In this document: positions 1-5,266 of the stretch, one piece after another
How positions within the stretch are numbered: the first letter of the stretch is position 1
Layout of the letters: every line of letters begins with the position of its first letter
Source: Candidatus Aminicenantota bacterium
GTDB taxonomy: Bacteria > Acidobacteriota > Aminicenantia > UBA2199
Assembly: GCA_020355945.1 (NCBI GenBank)
Contig: CP070627.1
Coordinates: forward strand, 2,151,284-2,156,549
DNA length: 5,266 nucleotides
Reading direction: 5' to 3'
Made by a program: the position numbers and the translations under genes
Notes under the pieces: generated by a model
The model's database searches: none
What the model saw: the letters and a program-made list of their open reading frames with translations, nothing else
Told to the model about the DNA's origin: nothing

Positions 1-3000
1 TTCCTATTGGGAAGCCCATGCAGAATACCAGGCTTTACATTTTAGATAAAGATGATCTTTTACAGCCCATTGGAATTCCTGGTGAATTATGCATTGGTGG
101 TGTCGGTTTAGCCCGTGGTTACTTAAACAACCCGGATTTGACAACAGAAAAATTCCGCCGCAAAAACTTTTTATTAAAGGGGACAAGGGGGCTTGCCCCC
201 TTGTTATATCAAACCGGTGACCTGGCAAGATGGCTGCCTGACGGGAATGTAGAATTCCTGGGCCGGAAAGACCACCAGGTTAAAATCAGGGGATTCCGGA
301 TCGAATTGGAAGAAATAGAAAATTGCCTGTTAAGCCATGAAGATATAAAAGAAGCAGTTGTGCTTGCAAAGGAAAATGCAGAAGAGGAAACGCACCTTTG
401 CGCTTATATTGTTTCCGCAAAAGAGCCCACGGCATTGGTACTGCGCGATTATTTGTCGAAAAAATTGCCAGCCTACATGATACCCGCGCATTTTGTCCGG
501 GTGGAGAAAATACCGTTAACACCCGGTGGTAAAGTGAATCGACAGGCGCTGCTCTCTTCCGGGACGGTTTTGCAAACAGGGAAAGAATATGTCTCTCCCG
601 GGACCGATATTGAAAGAACAATCGCTGAAATATGGCAGGAATTACTCCAGGTGGATCGAGTCAGTATCCATGATAATTTTTTTGATGTGGGTGGGAACTC
701 TTTCTCACTTATTCGATTAAGCAGTCGATTAAAGGGGGTGTTCAAAAAAGATATCCCGGTGGTTACCTTATTTAATTATCCCACCATCGGGTCGTTGGCC
801 CGGTATTTAAGTGGAGAGACAGGGGAAAGAACAGGGGTGCGCCAGGAAACCGGGAAAGCAGGGATTGAAATTGCAGTGATCGGGATGGCGGGCCGGTTCC
901 CCGGGGCCAAAACCATTGATGAATTCCTGGCCAATTTAAAAAATGGTACGGAATCCATTACTTACTTAACCGGTGAAGAGTTGGAGCAAATGGGTGTGGA
1001 AGAGGAGTTAGCAAAGAATCCCGCTTTTATTACGGCCAAAGGTCGGCTGCAGGATATCGAGTATTTTGATTCTTTGTTTTTTGGATATACCCCCGGGGAA
1101 GCAGCAATAATGGACCCGCAGATGCGTATTTTTCATGAATGCTGTTGGGAAGCCCTGGAAAACGCCGGATATGCCGGGGAAATGTATGACCGGGATATTG
1201 GTCTGTATGCCGGGGCCAGTCCCAATCCCTTCTGGGAAATAATGCCGTTAAAACCCGTTCCAGGTAAAGAACATTTGAATACCCAACAATGGGAAGCCAT
1301 TCAATTCAGTGATAAAGATTATCTCACTACCCGGATTGCATATAAGCTTAATTTAACAGGCCCCGGTGTAACCCTGCAGACCGCTTGCTCCACATCGTTA
1401 TCTGCGGTTATCCTGGCCTGCCAGGGCCTGGTAAGTGGTGCGTGCGATATGGCATTAGCAGGGGGAGTATCGGTTACCCTTTATGATCATGCCGGTTATT
1501 TTTACCAGGAAGGGGTCATTATGTCGCGGGACGGTCACTGCCGGGCGTTTGATGCCAAAGCCACCGGGACCGTTGGCGGCAATGGCGCGGGCGTGGTGGT
1601 GTTGAAACGATTGGAAGAGGCTGCCTCGGCTAGAGATACCATTTATGCCGTCATTAAAGGTTTTGCCATTAATAACGATGGAAAAAATAAAGCGGGTTTT
1701 ACTGCCCCGGGCGTGGAAGGTCAGGTCAGGGTCATTCAAAAAGCCCAGCGAATGGCAGGTGTTGATCCCGAAAGTATCGGTTATGTCGAAACCCACGGCA
1801 CCGGTACCTTACTGGGAGACCCCATTGAAATCGAAGCCCTAAAACAGGCGTTTAACTTTAAAAGTTCTAATAACAGGAATTACTGTGCCCTCGGGTCTGT
1901 AAAGACCAATATCGGGCACCTGGATGCAGCGGCTGGTATTGCCGGTTTTATCAAGACGGTTCTTGCTTTGCTGCATCGTATCATTCCCCCTGCTTTGCAT
2001 TTTGAAACCCCCAATCCCGCGATTGATTTTGAAAACAGCCCATTCTATGTAAATACGGCATTAAAAGAATGGAAAAGTAACGGGTATCCTTTAAGAGCAG
2101 GGGTCAGTTCTTTTGGCATCGGCGGCACCAATGCGCACGTTATCCTTGAGGAACCCTTAAAGGGGACAAGGGGGCTTGCCCCCTTGCTTGCCCCCTTGAC
2201 ATTTAGCGAATATCAATTAATTTTATTATCCGCCAAAACCCCCATTGCCCTGGATAAAATGACCGAAAATCTAGCGGAATATTTTAAAAAAAATCTTTTA
2301 AATCGTGGTAATCATGAGAATCCTACTCATCCTGGTCCAACCCTGGCAGATGCAGCCTATACCCTGCAAGTAGGAAGAAAAGCCTTTCCCCACAGGAAAA
2401 TGCTGGTATATTCCGAAGTGAATGAGGCAGCAGCGGCCCTGTTGTCTCAAGATTCCAGGAAAGTTCATACCGGTTTCGTCAAGGAAGGCAAACGAACAAT
2501 TGTATTTGTGTTGTCCGGCCTGGGCTCCCAGTATGTGAATATGGGGCTGGGGTTATATCAAACAGAACCGGTATTCCGAGAAGAAATGGACCGCTGTTTT
2601 GAAATATTAACACCATTATTGGGCTGTGACAGCAAAGAAATCCTTTACCCTTCCCTCTCTGTGTCCTCTGTGTCCTCTGTGTCCTCTGTGGCTAAAAATC
2701 GAATCAACCACACCGAAATCGCTCAACCCCTTTTATTTATCTTTGAATATGCCCTCTCAAAATTGTTGATGAAATGGGGCATTAAACCGCATGCCATGAT
2801 TGGTTACAGTTTTGGTGAATATACCGCGGCATGCTTATCCGGGGTGTTTTCCCTGGAAGATGCTTTAAAAACCGTGGTTTTAAGAGGTCAATTGATCGAG
2901 CAAATGCCCCCTGGTGCCATGTTGAGCGTTCCACTTCCCAGGGAAGACGTGCAGTTGTTATTAAACGATAACCCCCAGGGTGTCGCTCTCTCATTAGCTA

Positions 3001-5266
3001 TCGATAACGGTCCTTCCTGTATTGTTTCAGGACCCGTACATGATATCGATGCCTTTGAAAAACGGATGAAAGAAAAGAAATATGTATGTGTGCGCCTGTC
3101 CGGTTCCCATGCTCTTCACTCCCACATGATGACCCCGGTTTTGAAGACCTTCGCGGAACATCTCCGTGAACTTTCTTTAAGCAAACCCCAAATCCCCTAT
3201 ATATCCAATGTAACCGGTAAAGTGATAACGCCTGGGGAAGCCGTAGACCCTGCCTATTGGGCGAGGCATTTGAGAAACACGGTGCGGTTTGCCGATGGAA
3301 TAAAAGAATTGTTAAAAAAGTCGAACCCAATTTTTGTAGAGATCGGTCCGGGACATGATTTAAGCGTACTATTACGGCATCATATCGACAAAAAACATGC
3401 GTCTCAACCCATCATTGTGAATTTAGTCAGGCATAGTCAAAGCCATGTACCGGACCATCGCTATTTATTGAATAAAATCGGTCGGTTATGGTTGTCCGGG
3501 ATAGACATTGATTGGCGCGAATGGAATCCCAATGAAAAGAGATATCGTATCCCTTTACCCACATATCCCTTTGCCAGCCAGCGTTATTGGATTGATAACC
3601 ACCCACTTAAAATGGCCGGCCAGTTCTCTACTAAAAAATCTTTAGAAAAACGTTTGGATATTGGAGATTGGTTTTATATTCCCTCCTGGAAACGTTCGGT
3701 TTTAAATTTTGCCCCTTCAGCAGCCCCTTCGGGAAAATTTTGTTGGTTGGTATTTATGGATGAAAGCGGGCTGGGTTCTCAACTGGTAAAACGACTGGAA
3801 CAGGAAGGAGAGGATGTTGTTATAATCATGAAAGGAACAGGGTTTACCAGGATCAGTTACCGGGAATATACCATTAATCCTTTGCAAAGTGACGATTATC
3901 ATGCCCTCATCAGCGAATTATGCAGTCTAAACCGGTTACCCCACCGAGTAGTTCATTTTTGGCTGGTGACAAAAGAAAAAAAAGAACCCCCCCAGGTCCA
4001 GGATACGGAAACAGGATTTTATAGTTTATTATACTTTGCCCAGGCAGTAGGTAAGCAGGGAACCAGGGACCAGGTGCAAATCCAGGTGATCTCCAATGGC
4101 CTGCAAAAAGTCACCGGGGCAGAGGAACTATGCCCGGAAAAAGCCACTGCACTGGGAGCGATTCATGTCATCCCCCAGGAATACACCAATATTCACTGCC
4201 GCAGTATCGATATTGTCCGGCCGGCATTGGAAAATGATGAAAGCAATAGGCTTATCCACCAGCTTTTGCTTGAATTCTCAATAGATTCCCCGGATACGAT
4301 TGTGGCCTATCGAGATGATTATCGCTGGGTACAAATTTTTGAACCGGTGCGGCTGGAAGAGCCCGAAGGAAAAACACCCCTCCTGAAGGAACAGGGTATT
4401 TATCTCATCACAGGAGGACTCGGCGGTATCGGCTTTGTACTGGCAGAACACCTGGCAAAGAAAGTACAGGCCAAACTGGTACTTACCGGACGTTCGACTT
4501 TCCCTGGAAAAAAAGAATGGGAACAGTGGTTGAAAACCCACAAACAAGACGATACTCTCTGCCGAAAAATAAAGCAGGTAAAGCGGTTGGAAGAATTAGG
4601 CGCAGAGGTGTTGACCTGTAGGGCGGATGTCTCTAACCCGGAACAAATGCAGCAAGTCATTGCCCTGGCAACGGAACGATTCGGCCGCATCGACGGTGTG
4701 ATTCACTCCGCCGGACTGCCTGATGGGGGAGTAATACCCTTAAGAACAAGGGAAACCATAGACCCGGTTTTGCTCCCCAAAGTAAAAGGCACGTTGGTGC
4801 TGGACCGGCTATTGAAAAATGTAAAGCATGACTTTTTCATCATTTGTTCATCCATTACTTCCATAGCAGGACAATTCGGCCAGGTGGCTTATTGTGCAGC
4901 TAATTCATTCCTGGATACCTTTGCCTGTTATAAATCTTCCCGGGACGGAATATACACGCTGTCAATCAATTGGGATATCTGGCAGGAAGTAGGAATGGGA
5001 GTGGAAACCGTAAAACAACTAATAGAAAGGGAAAATATCACCGATGCAGAAGAGCTGCTGGCCAATGGAATATTACCCACGGAAGGCACTGATGTTTTTG
5101 ACCGGGTGCTGAGGTGCCGTTATCCCCAGGTATTGGTATCTACACGCGATTTGATCTCAGTTTTGGAATGGAGAAAGATGGCGGAATCCTCCGCCCCTGA
5201 ACAAGGAAGAGAATTTGAAGAGTACACCGGGACATTATACCAGCGCCCGGAACTGAGCACGGAATA
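1..5266 (+). CDS. Hybrid NRPS-PKS megasynthase, internal fragment (A-PCP-KS-AT-KR), open at both ends
   Basis: This is a multifunctional assembly-line enzyme that joins an amino-acid-loading NRPS module to a polyketide-extension module. The frame starting at position 3 is open for 1,754 codons, with two leftover bases at each end. Conserved motifs run without interruption: A-domain A6-A8 and A10, PCP GGNS, KS TACSTS with ETHGTGT and NIGHL, AT GYSFGE and SHALHS, and KR GGLGGIG with the K-S-Y-N tetrad. The order PCP-KS-AT-KR implies transfer of an aminoacyl or peptidyl group to the KS, extension with malonate, and reduction of the beta-keto group, probably in the cytoplasm. The true start and stop lie outside the window. 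The final two bases (ta) most likely begin a Tyr codon of a linker, but a stop cannot be formally excluded. Three in-frame repeat insertions are described separately. The final product is unknown and no gene symbol can be assigned. Confidence 0.97.
3..560 (+). other. Adenylation (A) domain, C-terminal portion only
   Basis: This domain activates an amino acid as aminoacyl-AMP and loads it on the following PCP. Visible core motifs are A6 (GELCIGGVGLARGYL, residues 27-41), A7 (YQTGDL, 69-74, with the ATP-ribose-binding Asp at 73), A8 (GRKDHQVKIRGFRIE, 87-101, the hinge between subdomains) and A10 (PLTPGGKVNRQAL, with the catalytic Lys at 177, codon 531-533). Motifs A1-A5, including all other residues of the specificity code, lie upstream of the window, so the substrate cannot be predicted. 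The stretch between A6 and A7 is several residues longer than usual, because it contains the 30-base palindromic repeat at 174-203. The adenylation active-site residues visible here are intact. Confidence 0.95.
174..203 (+). repeat. 30-base palindromic repeat, copy 1, in frame inside the A domain
   Basis: This 30-base element is identical to 2157-2186. It contains the inverted repeat caagggggcttgcccccttg (184-203): 8-base arms around a cttg loop whose end bases can pair as well. It is read in frame as LKGTRGLAPL and lies in the loop between motifs A6 and A7, where the domain is several residues longer than usual. The flanking A-T pair (183 and 204) extends the stem. No T-run follows, so it is not an intrinsic terminator. 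It is best explained as an inserted repeat element tolerated in a surface loop. Confidence 0.85.
585..812 (+). other. Peptidyl carrier protein (PCP / thiolation) domain
   Basis: This is the carrier domain that holds the amino acid or peptide as a thioester on a phosphopantetheine arm. It spans residues 195-270, starting at EYVSPGTDIE and ending near NYPTIGSLARYL. The attachment motif is DVGGNSFSLIRL, and the phosphopantetheinylated Ser is residue 233 (codon 699-701). The Asn before the Ser replaces the more usual His or Asp; this is a tolerated variant. The KS begins about 20 residues downstream, so this is the donor carrier at the NRPS-to-PKS junction, with no condensation domain in between. 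Confidence 0.95.
864..2153 (+). other. Beta-ketoacyl synthase (KS) domain
   Basis: This domain takes the acyl chain from the upstream PCP onto its Cys and performs decarboxylative Claisen condensation with malonyl-ACP. It covers residues 288-717, about 430 residues, the normal KS length, from IEIAVIGMAGRFPGA to GGTNAHVILEE. The catalytic triad is complete: Cys462 in QTACSTSL (codon 1386-1388), His598 in ETHGTGT (codon 1794-1796) and His639 in KTNIGHL (codon 1917-1919). The motif QTACSTS, rather than the classic DTACSSS, resembles KS domains of hybrid NRPS-PKS systems that accept aminoacyl or peptidyl donors. That agrees with the PCP directly upstream. MDPQMRIFHE replaces the commoner MDPQQRLLLE. 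The active site appears functional. Confidence 0.96.
2157..2186 (+). repeat. 30-base palindromic repeat, copy 2, in frame in the KS-AT linker
   Basis: This is an exact copy of 174-203, in the same orientation and the same reading frame, again coding LKGTRGLAPL. The inverted-repeat core is 2167-2186. It lies immediately after the KS end (HVILEEP), in a linker where the protein sequence is normally variable. The identity over 30 bases contrasts with the unrelated flanks, so the similarity comes from the DNA element and not from domain homology. Confidence 0.85.
2175..2198 (+). repeat. 12-base tandem duplication (2 copies) adjoining palindromic repeat copy 2
   Basis: The 12-mer cttgcccccttg occurs at 2175-2186 and again at 2187-2198, coding LAPL twice. 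The first copy is the right half of the palindromic element. The second appears to be a local duplication absent from copy 1 of the element (174-203). The unit is a multiple of three, so the frame is kept. It also gives the left arm two alternative right arms to pair with. Confidence 0.85.
2496..3437 (+). other. Acyltransferase (AT) domain, probably malonyl-CoA specific
   Basis: This domain selects the extender unit from CoA and loads it on the downstream ACP. It spans about residues 832-1145. The nucleophile is Ser936 in GYSFGEY (codon 2808-2810), and the catalytic His is His1039 in SHALHS (codon 3117-3119). The spacing of 103 residues is normal. The HALH motif resembles the HAFH signature of malonyl-specific ATs and not the YASH of methylmalonyl-specific ones, so malonyl-CoA is the likely substrate. 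Two motif variations stand out: the N-terminal motif reads SGLGSQY instead of PGQGSQ, and the nucleophile elbow is GYS instead of GHS. A 9-base tandem repeat coding for SVSSVSSVSSV lies at residues 886-896, before the conserved IAQPLLF segment. Specificity calls from one motif are approximate. Confidence 0.93.
2658..2690 (+). repeat. 9-base tandem repeat (3.7 copies) coding Ser-Val-Ser inside the AT domain
   Basis: The unit tctgtgtcc occurs perfectly at 2658-2666, 2667-2675 and 2676-2684, followed by a partial copy tctgtg at 2685-2690. It is read as SVSSVSSVSSV (residues 886-896). It sits between KEILYPSL and the conserved HTEIAQPLLF segment of the AT, a region of variable length in this family. 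Copy-number changes would keep the frame. Runs of this ctctgtgtcc type are also familiar to me as short interspersed repeats in non-coding DNA of environmental bacteria, but that link is from memory. Confidence 0.85.
3438..3596 (+). other. Post-AT linker (YPFxxxRYW motif)
   Basis: This short linker wraps back from the AT toward the KS in type I polyketide synthases. It contains GRLWLSGIDIDW and ends with the hallmark LPTYPFASQRYWID (residues 1185-1198), a close match to the usual LPTYPFQRQRYWL. The sequence passes directly into a ketoreductase structural subdomain. No HxxxGxxxxP motif of a dehydratase is present. Confidence 0.9.
3669..4394 (+). other. Ketoreductase structural (pseudo-Rossmann) subdomain
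   Basis: This is the non-catalytic N-terminal half of the KR, which stabilises the catalytic half. It starts at WFYIPSWKRS (residue 1223 on), the typical entry with a conserved Trp-Lys pair. It continues through a Rossmann-like strand and helix (KFCWLVFMDESGLGSQLVKR) and a VVHFWLV strand, and ends around RWVQIFEPVRLEEPE, just before the cofactor loop. Overall sequence conservation is weak, as is usual for this half. The assignment rests on position, length (about 240 residues) and the entry and exit motifs. An A8 run followed by a C7 run (3976-3993) lies inside it without disturbing the frame. Confidence 0.85.
4395..5000 (+). other. Ketoreductase (KR) catalytic subdomain
   Basis: This short-chain-dehydrogenase fold uses NADPH to reduce the beta-keto group made by the KS to a beta-hydroxyl. 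The cofactor loop is TGGLGGIG (Thr1470 to Gly1477, codons 4410-4433). The catalytic tetrad is complete at normal spacing: Lys1593 (4779-4781) in PKVKG, Ser1617 (4851-4853) in CSSITS, Tyr1630 (4890-4892) in VAYCAAN and Asn1634 (4902-4904). The region of the LDD stereochemistry fingerprint reads HSAGLPDGG, so the diagnostic second Asp is Gly1575. Residue 1614, where A-type KRs have Trp, is Ile. The domain should be active, but its product stereochemistry is not clear from these rules. Confidence 0.93.
5001..5266 (+). other. KR C-terminal end and exit linker toward a presumed ACP
   Basis: This segment carries the C-terminal helices that follow the KR (LLANGILPTEGTDVFDRVL, then YPQVLVSTRDL), a pattern usual at the end of this KR type. 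A charged, flexible linker follows (EWRKMAESSAPEQGREFEE), ending in YQRPELSTE. Linkers of this kind normally lead into an acyl carrier protein, which must lie just downstream because the module has none in the window. The last two bases, ta, would fit a Tyr codon. Confidence 0.75.

Larger units (their letters stand above)
2154..2495 (+). other. KS-AT linker region containing a repeat insertion
   Basis: This roughly 114-residue stretch joins the KS to the AT and corresponds to the small alpha/beta linker subdomain of cis-AT polyketide synthases. The conserved part is visible as YQLILLSAKTPIALDKM and LADAAYTLQVGRKAFPHRK, the latter matching the typical LADVAYTLQVGR-like linker signature. Its first 15 or so residues are low-complexity sequence encoded by the second palindromic repeat and its 12-base duplication. 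A hydrophilic stretch near residues 769-778 (NRGNHENPTH) looks like a variable loop. Confidence 0.85.

Noticed and set aside
184..203. Possible rho-independent terminator at the GC-rich hairpin (also 2167-2186)
   Set aside because: No T-run follows either hairpin, and both lie inside an intact reading frame whose downstream domains are conserved, so termination there would truncate the enzyme.
286..621. Minus-strand open frame of about 110 codons
   Set aside because: It lies opposite the conserved A8-A10 and PCP coding sequence, has no recognisable domain and no convincing ribosome-binding context.
1455..1842. Overlapping open frames on both strands inside the KS domain
   Set aside because: They overlap the KS region between Cys462 and His639 in other frames and show no family motif.
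2998..3330. Minus-strand open frame of about 110 codons opposite the AT domain
   Set aside because: The + strand here encodes the conserved SHALHS and post-catalytic AT segments; the antisense product looks like random composition.
3589..3680. Possible dehydratase domain between AT and KR
   Set aside because: The sequence goes from the YPFASQRYW linker straight to the KR entry motif, and there is no HxxxGxxxxP motif or space for a dehydratase.
3976..3993. A8 run followed closely by a C7 run, a possible slippage or frameshift site
   Set aside because: The same frame reads recognisable KR structural-domain sequence before (VVHFWLV) and after (VQIQVISNGLQKV), so no frameshift is evident. Slippage could still occur but nothing in the sequence requires it.
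4096..4690. Open frames on both strands over the KR region
   Set aside because: The in-frame translation carries the KR structural half and cofactor-binding motif here; the alternatives are shadows.
5265..5266. Possible stop codon beginning with the final ta
   Set aside because: Only two bases are visible. The preceding linker ending in RPELSTE normally continues (Tyr) into an ACP, so a stop is less likely, though not excluded.

Overview
The whole window is the inside of one very large protein-coding gene on the + strand: a hybrid non-ribosomal peptide synthetase / type I polyketide synthase (NRPS-PKS). One reading frame, with codons starting at positions 3, 6, 9 and so on, stays open from the first base to the last. 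It gives 1,754 complete codons (3-5264) with no stop, start, promoter or intergenic gap. Both ends are cut off by the window edge. No other gene is supported on either strand; the other open frames overlap conserved megasynthase domains and are shadows. Residue numbers below count from the codon at position 3.

Domain layout, 5' to 3': C-terminal part of an adenylation (A) domain (about 3-560), peptidyl carrier protein (PCP, 585-812), ketosynthase (KS, 864-2153), KS-AT linker (2154-2495), acyltransferase (AT, about 2496-3437), post-AT linker (3438-3596), and ketoreductase (KR) made of a structural half (about 3669-4394) and a catalytic half (4395 to about 5000). An exit linker then very probably leads to an acyl carrier protein just beyond the window. 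There is no dehydratase or enoylreductase between AT and KR. The residues that define catalysis are visible in every domain.

The inferred chemistry is as follows. An amino acid, or a peptide ending in it, sits on the PCP. The KS accepts it and extends it by two carbons using malonate loaded by the AT. The KR reduces the new beta-keto group to a hydroxyl. The expected product of this step is a statine-like gamma-amino-beta-hydroxy acyl unit. The amino acid cannot be predicted, because the binding-pocket half of the A domain lies upstream of the window.

The most unusual signal is that small repeated DNA elements sit inside the gene without breaking its frame. An exact 30-base element built around a hairpin occurs twice (174-203 and 2157-2186), in the same orientation and frame. 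One copy is in a surface loop of the A domain and the other is in the KS-AT linker, where its last 12 bases are duplicated again. A separate 9-base tandem repeat (2658-2690) encodes a Ser-Ser-Val run in a variable stretch of the AT. This resembles the protein-coding palindromic elements known from Rickettsia, but I recognise no named family here.

The organism is a bacterium. Base composition is balanced to slightly AT-rich, which argues against high-GC actinomycete or myxobacterial producers. Repeat-riddled megasynthases of this style make me think of uncultured lineages such as Candidatus Aminicenantes, but that is a weak guess from memory and the sequence does not prove it.
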